Source of the DNA: Erigeron canadensis
Taxonomy: Eukaryota; Streptophyta; Magnoliopsida; Asterales; Asteraceae
Assembly (NCBI RefSeq): GCF_010389155.1
Contig: NC_057762.1
Span: 4,389,513 to 4,453,512 of the forward strand
Length of the DNA: 64,000 bases
Direction: 5' to 3'
Shown here: positions 35,310 through 46,094 of the stretch, piece by piece
How the letters are laid out: the number at the start of each line of letters is the position of its first letter
Position numbering within the stretch: the stretch's first letter is position 1
Made by a program: the position numbers and the translations under genes
The notes under the pieces: generated by a model
What the model saw: the letters and a program-made list of their open reading frames with translations, nothing else
The model's database searches: none
What the model was told of the DNA's origin: nothing

Positions 35310-38300
35310 GTGACCCAGTCAATGCTGTACATATTCTATGGGTTTGTGTTCAATCAACACTACGACATTGCTCAACTTCTTTGGGATCAACTGATAGTAG
35401 TAGTCAATGGAAAGATATCCGCTCCCAAGAAGTATATTCCTTTCATAAGATTTCTCTCAGCAATTGTTCGTAGTATAATCAGGAACAAGAAGCATATTCC
35501 AAGACTTCTTGAAACAGGGAAAGTTGTTATTCATCCTTTCAAGTTTGTTAGAGACTCTGGTATTCCTAACTATTCTTATCTGATTTCATCATTTTTACTT
35601 GACATGGTTCCCGATTCTGATGATATCAAGAAGGCATATCTGGACTGGATTAGAACAACTCTGGGACCGAAAAGCCTCCTGGTTCCTACCCAAGTTGTGC
35701 ATAGGTTGCCAAGTGAGGGGTCTAAGAGGAAAAGAAAAGAGAGTGAGGGTGAATCCAGTTCAGGTAGGCCAAAGAGTAAGAAACAGAAAGGTGAAATGTT
35801 TGTGTTAAAGTTAAGTAAGAAAGTGCATCAACAGAAGAAGAAGGGAAGTTCTTCAAAGAAAAAGCAGTTGAAAAGAAAAACATCAGCTGAACCTTCTTCT
35901 CCTACATCTTCTGAGAATACTATCTCTGAGTCTGGGACTCCAAGACCTATCCGATCACCACCTCCTAAAACTTTAAATATCAGAAGATCACCATCACCAC
36001 AAAGACATTCATCACCATTTCAATCAACACCACTTCCAGAGATCATCACCCCTGAACCCCCAGTAATGCCTCAATCACTATTAGTTCCAACTCAAACTCA
36101 ATCAACAACCATATCTTCATCCATTATGCTATCTCCCACGCCGACATACCATCAAGGCCGCAGGAAGTCCATTCCTGTCAATATTAAAAAGAAAACATTC
36201 AAGAAATCACGCTTTGAGTATGATCGTTTCAAACAAGCTGAACCAGAGGATGTAGTTGATTCTGATATTGATTCATCTGATAATGATGCCAATCAGTTTG
36301 CTGATGATGTCATGGACATCCCGGAGGGACAAGGAGGAAATGAGGAAGGAGTCGAAAATGTTAGAGAAGATGAGAGGTCCGGGCTAGGTGAAAGGCAAAA
36401 AGAAAACGTTGGCCTCCAATTAGTCAAAAACACATATAAACGCCGGGTTCGACCTAGGTTAGAAGACAAGAGCTCCCAACTCTTGCAAGGTCAAACCTCC
36501 ACTAGCCATTCGGAAGTCTCTCTACAGACTGACGTCTCATTATTGCATGGGCAAAATCCACGTAATCCATCCCAGTCTCCTTCAGAGTCTGTGGATGTTG
36601 AAGCTAAAGAGACATCTGCCCCTCTCTTGCCTGTCATTTCTGTACGTTTGTCTAGTACCCCTAGGACACTGACACCGATTGTTGTACCACTTGCAAATCT
36701 GAGTGATTTTGCCGGAACAAACATAGAGAGCTCGGCTTTAGTGCCCTCTCGAAGATTGTTTGGAAGTCCTTCCATTGCTAACATTATGCCAGCTTTGAAC
36801 GAAGGCACCCTTGAAGCTGAATTAGCTAAGCGACAGTTTGAACTCTCACGAGCTCGAGCAGTTGCTTCGACTATTCGTGCTTTGGGTTTAACGGTTGATC
36901 TAAGTGACACCGGTGTTATGTTTGTCCATTTCCCAAAGGATTCAGGTTGCGAAGCCGAATCATCAATTGTTGTTCAAACTCTTGAATCAACAGGAAATCC
37001 TGAGACAGTAATGATGTCTTCGGGTCACTCGGTAGAGCCACTTGGAACTACTGATGTGCCAGTTTCTCATGTTCCTGATACTCCAATTTCTGATTCTCTT
37101 GTTAATGTTACATTAACACCTGTAGCTCGTACATTGTTGACTCATATGGTTGAAGGTACTGAGGAAGGTCAACAAAGTGTACTGCGTGCTTCACAATATA
37201 TTCTTACTGGTAAACTTCTTGTGTCTCAAACCAGTTCTTCACCCCGAAGATTACTTACTGGAGGTACGCTTCATATTGGTACTTCAGTTGTAACTCCGAT
37301 TTCACCACCACCAACTAGAATAACACCTACAACAACTCATTTTTCAACAATAACAACTGTCATTCCGTTGTCATCACAAACAACAACAACAACACAACCA
37401 ATCATTCAATCATCAAAAATAACATCACCAACACCACCACAAATACCAACAACAACAACAACAATGACATCTACACCATTCATTCCAGATCAACAATCAT
37501 TTCCTGATCCTAATTCTCCTGATCATTCTTCTAGTTCATCATCTTCTTCTGAGTTTGATACAAGTGATGAATATCTGGATGACTGCTCTTCCAGTCGACT
37601 TCATGAAAGTGGTATATCAACCGATACTCTCATCATGGCAGTCCTGCGTAGGTTGAGATCTGAAGAGCCAAATCTAAATCCACCAAAGAGAGCCATTTGT
37701 CAATCAATTTTTTCTTATCTGTATTTCTTGGGTACTCAAAGTGAACATAAGGCTGAAACAGAAGTACTTCAGAAACGAATCAATGAGCTTGACCAACAAT
37801 GTAGACCGACCACTATCTCACGAAGTCGGGATGATCAAGATCCTGATGATCAACCCGAGGGGGAGAATATTGGAGATAGTGATAGTGGAGAGGGTCATGA
37901 AATGACACAAGAATCAGGTGGTCAAGAGAATGTTGCTCAAGATTCTGCTGCTACTCAAGAAGAAAATCAAGCTCAAGATCAAGAAATGGCTGAGCAATTA
38001 AGAATCGAGAGTCTGAGAGAGTTTGAAGTAGAAGTTGAAAATCAAGATCAAAATCAAAGTGCAGATCCTCTAGCTACTTCTTCTCATGATCAAGATCAAA
38101 GAATGAACATACCTTCATCATCACAAGTTCATGATTCTGATACAGATGACTTGCCTCCACTTGTCAGGTATATCTCTCATTATTACTCTACAACGTCGAG
38201 TTCTGATAAGTCGAGTGATCCTGATCCATTTCAACCAGGAAATGGTACAGATGATGATGATGATGATGATTCTGATTCGGATGATTCTAATGATGCTCCA

Positions 38301-38498
38301 CCAAGACCTGCTATGTCTCAAGAAGAATTTGAAAAAGATATCTTTGAAGAGATAATCTATGATCTAAGGACACAAACAATCTTGATACTCCAAGAGAACT
38401 TAGTATGGGAGTCAGACATCCGAGAATCCATCAAAACAAAATTTGGCAAATCAATGAAGGGTATTTCCATGAGAATTATGCACAGATTCTGGATTTGA
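35310..38498 (+). CDS. LARD ORF2, central part (1062 codons open)
   Basis: The longest open frame in the window. Its true start is upstream across the solo LTR, since GTG at 35310 is target-duplication sequence. The first ~110 residues look globular (LLWDQLIVVVNG, then FIRFLSAIVRSIIRNKK). A Lys/Ser-rich basic stretch (~130-200) follows, then a Pro-rich segment with SPSPQRHSSPFQSTPLPE. Next are Thr/Ser/Pro-rich low complexity around 690-750, a short coiled coil (TEVLQKRINELDQQ), a Gln/Asp/Glu-rich region, and an acidic run of seven Asp then SDSDDS near 981-995. The make-up suggests a nuclear or scaffold protein, not an enzyme. Position after the missing pol matches the extra ORF of SIRE-type copia elements. 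Confidence 0.65.
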   Translation: MTQSMLYIFYGFVFNQHYDIAQLLWDQLIVVVNGKISAPKKYIPFIRFLSAIVRSIIRNKKHIPRLLETGKVVIHPFKFVRDSGIPNYSYLISSFLLDMVPDSDDIKKAYLDWIRTTLGPKSLLVPTQVVHRLPSEGSKRKRKESEGESSSGRPKSKKQKGEMFVLKLSKKVHQQKKKGSSSKKKQLKRKTSAEPSSPTSSENTISESGTPRPIRSPPPKTLNIRRSPSPQRHSSPFQSTPLPEIITPEPPVMPQSLLVPTQTQSTTISSSIMLSPTPTYHQGRRKSIPVNIKKKTFKKSRFEYDRFKQAEPEDVVDSDIDSSDNDANQFADDVMDIPEGQGGNEEGVENVREDERSGLGERQKENVGLQLVKNTYKRRVRPRLEDKSSQLLQGQTSTSHSEVSLQTDVSLLHGQNPRNPSQSPSESVDVEAKETSAPLLPVISVRLSSTPRTLTPIVVPLANLSDFAGTNIESSALVPSRRLFGSPSIANIMPALNEGTLEAELAKRQFELSRARAVASTIRALGLTVDLSDTGVMFVHFPKDSGCEAESSIVVQTLESTGNPETVMMSSGHSVEPLGTTDVPVSHVPDTPISDSLVNVTLTPVARTLLTHMVEGTEEGQQSVLRASQYILTGKLLVSQTSSSPRRLLTGGTLHIGTSVVTPISPPPTRITPTTTHFSTITTVIPLSSQTTTTTQPIIQSSKITSPTPPQIPTTTTTMTSTPFIPDQQSFPDPNSPDHSSSSSSSSEFDTSDEYLDDCSSSRLHESGISTDTLIMAVLRRLRSEEPNLNPPKRAICQSIFSYLYFLGTQSEHKAETEVLQKRINELDQQCRPTTISRSRDDQDPDDQPEGENIGDSDSGEGHEMTQESGGQENVAQDSAATQEENQAQDQEMAEQLRIESLREFEVEVENQDQNQSADPLATSSHDQDQRMNIPSSSQVHDSDTDDLPPLVRYISHYYSTTSSSDKSSDPDPFQPGNGTDDDDDDDSDSDDSNDAPPRPAMSQEEFEKDIFEEIIYDLRTQTILILQENLVWESDIRESIKTKFGKSMKGISMRIMHRFWI

Positions 38499-39645
38499 GC
38501 ATCAGACCTGAAGAGTTAATATGCAGGGCAAGATATATTGAAGAAAGAGCCTTTCAAATTTATTGCTCATCTGATGAAAGACTCAACATGACCTTAAACA
38601 GATTGAGGGCATTCTTTCTATTCAGACATCAAGGTCAAAGGGATGCATATTTGGAGGTGATAAATGCTGAAAGTTCAGTTAGAGGTGATTGGTGGTATCA
38701 GCAGTTTCAAAGTCCAATCACAAGTGTGTTGATGTTGTTTGCTCCCGTCAAATACCAAAACCAAAGACTTGTTCAGTTAGAGTTCGTAGAGCTGATGGCC
38801 GTATCAATGTCATTCAAGAAGAATCTTTCCAATACTTGCCAGTGTCTGACATCCTTTTTCTCTACAATCAGTATGCTCATTTGATCATTAAGACTCCAGA
38901 TGAACTCCTTGCTTATGAAGCCTTGAAGAGTCATATTCAAGCTTTGATAAGATTTTATGAGTTTAATGACTTTCAGATTGGTCTAGAAAGGAGGACAAGA
39001 AGAATCAATCTTACAACACCAAATCAAAGAGCCGGAGGATATGAGTTAGATTCATATCAAATTGGAGATCCTATTGAAGAATTGGATGGATTTGTCTTCA
39101 TTAACAGCCTCAAGTGGAAGATCTTTATTCGTGCATCTGATTTTCCCAAATATTCAGATGGCACTTTGAAATATTGTTTGTTCTTCTTAAGAGCCATACA
39201 TGAAAATGCTGATCCTAATGAAGATGAAGATATCAAGACACAGAGAGAAAGTCACATAAGACGTATCCAAGAGACTATTGATATGCGTCAAAGGATAAGG
39301 GATCTTATTATCACCAGGGCTATAAAGCCAAGAGAAGGAATCATTCATACCAAGACAGGTTCATGGGTTCTTTGGAATCCAAGTCATGAACGAGGTCCTC
39401 ACAATATTCCTCCAGTGAACTTCCAAGACAACATTAGATTGCCAGATGAACGTCCTGAAGGTGCTAACTGGCATTTCATTCCCAAGAAGTATTGGAATGA
39501 CTCTTGGAATAGTTACAAGAAGAGGGCCTTCTGGAGTTTCAAGAATGATAAGCCATCAACCTCAAAAGCAACTCAAGAATATAAGAAAAGAAAGAACAAG
39601 AAAAAACGAGCAGAAAGGAGAAGGAGAAACAGAAGGAACCAGTGA
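38405..39645 (+). pseudogene. LARD ORF2, C-terminal part, two frameshifts
   Basis: Reading continues from the 1062-codon frame into a second frame (about 38440-38735) and then a third (about 38735-39645). It ends with a stop 27 bp before the 3' LTR. Recognisable stretches are RADGRINVIQEESFQYLPVS, then FYEFNDFQIGLERR, then FPKYSDGTLKYCLFFLRAI, and a very basic tail of Lys/Arg runs. The R-DG / GLE / SDGTL layout matches the C-terminus of a protein family I recall from Asteraceae LTR elements, with no known function. Confidence 0.6.
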
Positions 39646-39660
39646 TAGACAACCAAGCAC

Positions 39661-39672
39661 TAAGGGGGAGAA
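39661..39672 (+). other. Polypurine tract of the LARD-like element
   Basis: TAAGGGGGAGAA directly precedes the 3' LTR at 39673. This is the expected plus-strand priming site, and its presence supports the element boundary. Confidence 0.8.
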
Positions 39673-39973
39673 TGTTAGAAATTTAAATAGTGCTTAGTTG
39701 TATTTCTTAACATTGTAATTTTGTCTGTGTGTTATAAGGTTGAGGGGGAGCTTATGTATTATACCTTGAGTATAAATACCCCTCAAGCCTTCTCATTTCA
39801 TAACCTTGTTGATAACATTTTGTAACTTTCACACACATTGAAAAGTAATCAATTTCCAATCTTTCCACACACACATACCTTTCTCTCTCAATACACACAC
39901 TAACACACACACTTCCACCATTGTTATACACCTTACTTCCGCATCCGAACACAAACATATTTTGTTTATTACA
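39673..39973 (+). repeat. 3' LTR of the LARD-like element
   Basis: 301 bp nearly identical to 23869-24168, with about six differences including a one-base T insertion. TATAAATA lies at about 39771-39778. Confidence 0.9.
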
Positions 39974-42608
39974 ATCTCCTCACCAATTGATCCGGGCCAA
40001 CTTTGAACAAATCCGGCTCATCCCAAATGTATTGCTTTGCTTGTGCCAAGAACTGTTGCTTCTTTCTTTTAGGCCAATGTTCCGGTATCTTACCTGCACA
40101 CAAGAAATTCACAAAATTTGCATACCAAGGAACAATAGAAACGGTTAGTAGATATTCATCCGGAAATGTCTCATTAATTTCCTTAGTTGCTCCATCCTCC
40201 ATTGTTTGAATTATTGACAAGTGGTCCGCCACCACGTTCTCACTTCCTTTCTTATCTCGGATCTCCAAATCAAACTTTTGTAGTAGCAACACCCATCTTA
40301 TTAGCCTTGGTTTGGCATCTTTCTTCTCCATCAAATGCTTCACCGCGCTATGATCTGTGTATACTATAACCTTGCTACCACAAATGTAAGAACGAAACTT
40401 GTCAAGTGCATAAACAACCGCAAGCAATTCTTTTTCAGTGGTTGTGTAATTCAATTGGGCATCCGATAAAGTTTTGCTTGCATAATAAATCACAACGGGT
40501 TTCTTGTCTACCCGTTGTCCCAAAACAGCCCCAATTGCAAAGTCACTTGCATCACACATAATTACAAAAGGCATGGACCAATTAGGTGATTGCAAAATGG
40601 GGGCTTCAACCAATTTGTCTTTCAAAGTTTCGAAAGCTTTTAAACACTCTTCATCAAAAACAAAAGGTACATCTTTTAGTAACAAATTACACAAAGGTTT
40701 TGTAATGACACTAAATCCCTTGATGAACCTTCTATAAAACCCGGCGTGTCCAAGAAAAGAACGGACACCCTTGACATTGGTTGGAGGGGGTAAAGTAGAA
40801 ATGACTTTGATTTTGGCTAAGTCAACTTCCATGCCTTTGTTTGAAATCACATGACCCAAAACCGTCCCCTCTTGAACCATAAAGTGGCTCTTTTCCCAAC
40901 TTAACACCAAATTTGTCTCAACACATCTTTTCAAAACTTTTGTAAGCTCATCAAGACAATTTTCAAAGGTTTGGCCCAAAATTGAAAAATCATCCATAAA
41001 GATTTCTACTGAATCACCGACCATATCTGAAAAGATACTCATCATGCACCTTTGAAAGGTGGCTGGAGCATTACACAACCCGAATGGCATTCGCCTAAAG
41101 GCAAAAGTCCTATATGGGCATGTAAATGTGGTCTTGTGTTGGTCATCGGGATGAATAGCAATCTGATTATAACCTGAATAACCATCTAGAAAACAATAAA
41201 ACTTCTGACCTGCAAGTTTTTTGATTATTTGGTCAATGAATGGTAATGGGAAATGATCTTTTGAAGTAGCGGTGTTCAATTTTCGGTAGTCAATGCACAC
41301 CCTCCACCCGGTGATGGCTCGAGTTGCAATTTGCTCTCCACTATCTCCTTTCACCACTTGAATTCCAGCTTTCTTAGGTACCGTTTGTGTTGGACTTACC
41401 CATGTGCTATCCGAAATTGGGTAGGTTTCGGGGTGGACCCTTTCACTCTATTTTATTATATAGATAATTCCAGCATCCAACCATTTTAGTACCTCCTTCT
41501 TCACAACTTCACGCATATGAAGATTCAACCTTCTTTGAGCATCATGTGAAGGTTTTGCTTCGGAATCGGTGATTATCTTATGCATCACAATTGATGGACT
41601 AATGTCTTTCAAGTCGGCAATTGTCCACCCAATGGCCGCCTTATACTCCTTGAGCACTTTTAGCAATGCCCTTTCTTGCACTTGTTCCAAATTTGATGCA
41701 ATAATCACCGGCAAAGTTTGCTCTTCTCCTAAAAATGCATACTTCAAATGAGATGGGAGCTCTTTCAATTCAACTTGTGGTGGACTTTCAATGGAAGGTT
41801 TGAGATGAGTGTCAATGTGATCCGGTAGACTTTCAACCAAAGGAGTCCATGGTGGTCTACCTTCTTGAATTGCCATGATCTCCCAATCCTTCTCTTCCTT
41901 CTTCAATGTCTCACTATGCTCCACAATCAACCTGTCAACCAAAGCACAAGACTCCCGTGTGTCTTCCTCACTTTCATGAGAAATGCACTCATCAATGACA
42001 TCCGCCATAAAGCATTCGTCACTAACTACGGGGTTAGGAACACTAGCAAAAACATTTAATCTAATCTTACGGTTGCCAAAGGTCATTTCAACCGTACCCC
42101 TTCTACAATCAATTAATGCATTAGCGGTGGCCAAAAAGGGTCTACCCAAAATAACGGTGGGTTGCCTAACATTACCGCTTGGTGCAAAATCAAGAAACAA
42201 AAAGTCTACGGGGTAATAGAAGTCCTCCACCTTCACTATGACATCTTGGACAATTCCTCTTGAAAGTTTTAGTGACAAATTAGCCATCACCAAGGTGATG
42301 TCGACTTTTTCCAATGGTCCAAAGTCATATTGGTCATACAATATACCCGGTAGGATACTCACACCCGCTCCCATATCCAAAAGTGCCTTATTAATTTTAA
42401 AATCACCAACTTGAATTGTAACTAAAGGCGCTCCCGGATCTTGGACTTTAGGTGGAAGTATACCCATCACAACGGCACTAACTTCCTCATTCAAAACAAT
42501 CTTCTTTGGAAGCTTATGATGCCGTTTTTGGGTACACAACTCCTTAAGATATTTAGCATACGCCTGAACTTGTTTAATAATGTCTATAAGAGGTATATTG
42601 ATTTTCAC
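39969..42608 (-). pseudogene. Gypsy protease, reverse transcriptase and RNase H
   Basis: In minus orientation the protease comes first, with LLDMGAGVSILP at the active site (family norm is D-T/S/L-G-A). After a TAG at 41448-41450 the same frame continues into the reverse transcriptase: [11 protein letters not shown], then [17 protein letters not shown] sequence, [15 protein letters not shown], and the catalytic [10 protein letters not shown]. RNase H follows with [28 protein letters not shown] and [12 protein letters not shown]. About eleven codons around the TAG look inserted compared with related elements. The frame runs into the 39973 insertion border and resumes as integrase at 23868. Confidence 0.92.
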
Positions 42609-42623
42609 TTGTTTAAAAATTTC

Positions 42624-44814
42624 TCACATTTCTTCCTCATGGGGACCTCTTTTCCTAAGTGTACGCCTAAGTTTTGGATCAATTAAAGCCAAAGGAAAAG
42701 GAATGGTATTACCCTCCATATCCTTTCCTTGTTTTTCAGAAAATTTACCATTAGACCTATTGTTTTCTACCTCTTTAAAAGACACTTTTTTATTTGATTT
42801 AGGTAAAACAAGTTCCGGTTGATGCTCACTATCTTGGTCATCATCAACATCCTCCACCACACCATCAACGAGTGATGATGGAGGTTCAACTTTATTATCA
42901 TAAATCCTACCACTACGAATAGTACTTACATTGTTTATCTCCACATTCTTGACATTCTTCGGACCGCCACTTTGATGTTGTGGATTAATCTTCGTGTCAC
43001 TTGGTAGCTTTCCTGGATTCTTCCTCGATTCCGACACCTCCTCCGCCAATTGACCTACCTGCTTTTGCAAACTCTCAACCGTCTTGTCCCGAATCTCATT
43101 CTTTCGATCCATTTCCTTCAAGTACTCCATAATTTCCCCGGTTGACACCTCATTGCTTCCCGATGCTCCACCTTGGTTATTACCTTGTTGAAAGTTTCTT
43201 GGGTAGCCTCGATTGAATCCTTGATTTTGGCCACCTTGGTAATTCCCTTGGTTGTAAGTTCGGCCTTGGAATGGTTGAAATGGTGCTCCACTATTTTGGT
43301 TGTTTCTTTGAAAGTTCGGGTTGAGTTGATTTGTAGAATTTCCATACCGAAGGTGTGGATGGTTTCTCATTCCCGGATGATAAGTGTTGGAGTTCATGTC
43401 AAATGGTTTCTTTTCTCCATACACTTGATTCACTTCTTCAATTTGTTCCGGGATCAAGGGACATTGCAAAGCCGTATGTCCAAGTTCATCACAACTTTCA
43501 CAAATCGGGTATTCTTGAGAAACTTGAGCAACACCCTGATTTTCAGTTTTCCCCAACTTAGCAAACTTCCGTTCCAAAGCTTCAAGTCGATCTTTGGTGG
43601 CTTGGTCACTTGTAGATGATGAAAAAGCTATTGGATGCCTTGCTCTCCTATTCGATTGAGCTTGCCTTTTTGAATTCACACTCATTTTCTCCAAGAATTC
43701 CCAATCAACATCTTCAGGATTAGTCAAGAAAGTTCCATTGCGAATTCACATCTCTTTTTTCTTCCGGTAGTAAACCATCATAGAAGGCCGTGATCAACTC
43801 CCATTTAGCAATTCCATGGAGAGGACAAGTTCTCAACAATTCATTAAATCTCTTGAAGGCCTCATCAAATGTTTCACCCGATTGATGCTGAAAAGTTCTT
43901 ATTGAAGTTCTTGCATCACTAGTCTTTTGCATCGTATAATACTCATCCAAGAATTATTGTTGCATTTCAGCCCATGTAAAGATACTACCCGATGGCAATG
44001 ATAAAAACCATTGTTTTGCTTTATCCTTCAAAGTGAACTGAAATAAGACTAGTTTAACTTCATCCGGAGAAAATCCTTGACCTCCAATGGTACCACAAAT
44101 AGCATCAAACTCCGACAAATGCAAATAAGGTTCCTCCGTTGCTTAGAAACTTGGTAAAATACTCAAACATTGAGGTCTAACTTCAAAAGCTCTACCTCTT
44201 AACACCGGTGGTACTATAGGCGAAGCACTAACGGCTATGGCGGGTCGGAAATTACTATCAACTCCTTGTGGTGGAGGTTGATAGTTCATATTAGGAATGA
44301 CACGCTTGTGTGGTTGGTTAATGGGTGGAACTCCACGACGGTAGTGACGTGGTGGTGGTCCTTGAGGAATTCTTTGGTTGATGTATTGAGGTTGGTTAAA
44401 TTGAGGATATTGAATGTTTTGTGGTTACCCATAATCATCTCCATCATTCCAATCATATCCATCATCATGATTATCAAACCTCCCATCATTCCAATTATCA
44501 ACCCTTTCATACACCGACACCGTATACCATGATCCTTCTCCAACAAAGGTTGGTGTTCCAGTTCGGTGAGGAGTTGTGAATCCGCTTCTCACGGATCGGG
44601 GTGGATGTTGTTGTTGAGGTTGGTTTTGGGGTTGGATATTTTGTTCAAGGTTAGGTTCTTGTTGGGTTCCGGTTGGTTGAATAATTGGTGGTATATTTCC
44701 GGGATTACTCATGTTTGCACGGTGAAGTACTCGGTTTCTCCTAGCTGTTTTCTCAATTTCGGGATCAAACAACAAAGGTGATTTCTTCTTTGAATACCTC
44801 GTATGCATAAACAA
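42624..44814 (-). pseudogene. Gypsy gag, multiply interrupted
   Basis: Pieces at 44814-44425, 43950-43720 and 43727-42624 form one degenerate gag. The capsid part has AKQWFLSLPSGSIFTW, then SGETFDEAFKRFNELLRTCP, then ELITAFYDGL. A zinc knuckle CESCDELGHTALQC (CX2CX4HX4C) follows. In-frame stops (TAA near 44424, 44143 and 43951), a frameshift near 43735 and a TGA at 42624-42626 between gag and protease break it. The N-terminal third is Gln/Pro/Asn-rich. Confidence 0.88.
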
Positions 44815-44969
44815 CCTGTAACCTACACAAATAACACACCTAGCGTAATTCGGAAATACAAAAATGCAAAGAAAATAAACAAACTAATAACAAAACTAAA
44901 ATAATTCTTTTTGTATTTTCTGAAAATTTTAACAAATTGAAAGCAACTTTAACACTTTGCACACCGATT

Positions 44970-44987
44970 CCCCGGCAGCGGCGCCAA
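44970..44987 (-). other. Primer-binding site, tRNA-Asp type
   Basis: On the minus strand TGGCGCCGCTGCCGGGGA lies five bases after the 5' LTR end. It matches the primer-binding site I know from Athila-type elements except for one base. Confidence 0.8.
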
Positions 44988-44992
44988 AATTT

Positions 44993-46089
44993 GATCGATG
45001 TCGTTGCACCGATCAAAAATAAAACTAAATACCAATGATTAGTACGGGTAAATAGAGTATCGTATCCTCAGGGAATCAGGAGAAAGTGTTAAACAAGTTA
45101 CAAAAGCTATTTAATCTAGACATAAACTTAAAATCGATTAATTGGTTGGTTTGATTAAAAACTAAACTTGATGATAAACTTAACAAAATAATTCAATTAA
45201 ATAGAGGGATCATTCTCATGCTTCAAATTATGCTTATTATATGTAACCTAACCTATATTCGTTGGAAATCACATAGACATGATTTATTATAACATTTGGA
45301 TTGAATGAACTTACGAACTAAAATAATCGGTTGTGATGATTCACGATAACGAAAAACTGAGGAATTGACACAACTAGCTTTTCAATTCATTAACATAGAG
45401 TTACAAGTTCATGAGAGATTCTTTTAATAATCCATGATTAACAATAATTTGGAACCAAAAGATGGATGAAATTCATTCAAAGTCATAAACATGTAATCAT
45501 TCATTCAAATCCAAACAACATTAGATGCAAAACACAATTAAGAATTAAACATCTAATCCAACATGAATATGAGAAAGGTTGAGCATAAAAGTCTTACATA
45601 ATTGTTCACATGAGAATGATCAAAGAAAACCTAGCCTATTATCTTCATCAATGATTCTTCAATTAAGGCTTTGATCTCCATGAAAATATGATATGATGAT
45701 GAAATTGGGGTGTTGTGCGTGTTAGGAAACTGCCCAGGGATGAGAAAATATGAAGTGGTTACTTCCAAAGTCGTGTATGAAGGTTATATAAACTGAAAAT
45801 TAATAAAACCCTTTAAATTCGGAATTTTGATGCAGCTATGGCCGTCCCAGACGGTCACCAGGGCGTCCCAGACTGCCCTCCAGAAATGGCAATTTTCCAG
45901 ATTTTTGCTTTGACACTTCTTGACTTGATTTTCGACTTTGCTTGACTTCTTAATGATCCATTTAACTTCAATTTGTCACCAAAGACCTGAAACACTTAAA
46001 CAAACATAAAAACGCCATAATCCTCTATTAACATTCACAAAACATGTCCGTTTTCATACTTTAAGATTAGACGAATTAGGCGTTTATCA
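44993..46089 (-). repeat. 5' LTR of the gypsy element
   Basis: A 1097-bp terminal repeat. The part 44993-45911 matches the other LTR. The outer 178 bp (45912-46089), which would be the start of U3, have no counterpart beside the 3' LTR. Confidence 0.88.
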
Positions 46090-46094
46090 ACTTT

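Larger units (their letters stand above)
23869..39973 (+). mobile_element. LARD-like non-autonomous LTR retrotransposon with copia-type PBS
   Basis: Two ~300-bp LTRs (TGTTAG...TTACA) flank 16.1 kb, with the perfect target duplication ATCTC at 23864-23868 and 39974-39978. A TGGTATCAGAAC primer-binding site follows the 5' LTR and a purine tract precedes the 3' LTR. The LTRs differ at about six positions, so insertion is fairly recent. Inside I find no protease, integrase, reverse transcriptase or RNase H motifs. It holds two degenerate ORF regions, two palindrome-rich leaders, and two solo LTRs of other families at 28389-30751 and 32465-35309. Without these it is about 10.9 kb. It sits inside the integrase region of the gypsy element. 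Confidence 0.85.
20966..46089 (-). mobile_element. Athila-like Ty3/gypsy retrotransposon, interrupted
   Basis: The element is bounded by TGATCGATG at 20966 and GTTTATCA ending at 46089, with the perfect 5-bp target duplication ACTTT on both sides (20961-20965 and 46090-46094). In minus orientation the order is 5' LTR, tRNA-Asp-type primer-binding site, gag, protease, reverse transcriptase, RNase H, integrase, 3' LTR. That is the Ty3/gypsy order. Its pol is split by a 16.1-kb insertion at 23869-39973. Without that insertion it is about 9 kb. Gag and pol carry several stops and a frameshift, so this copy cannot make its own proteins. Confidence 0.9.

Noticed and set aside
36491..36910. 139-codon ORF antisense to LARD ORF2
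   Set aside because: Shadow of the 1062-codon frame, with no independent motif.
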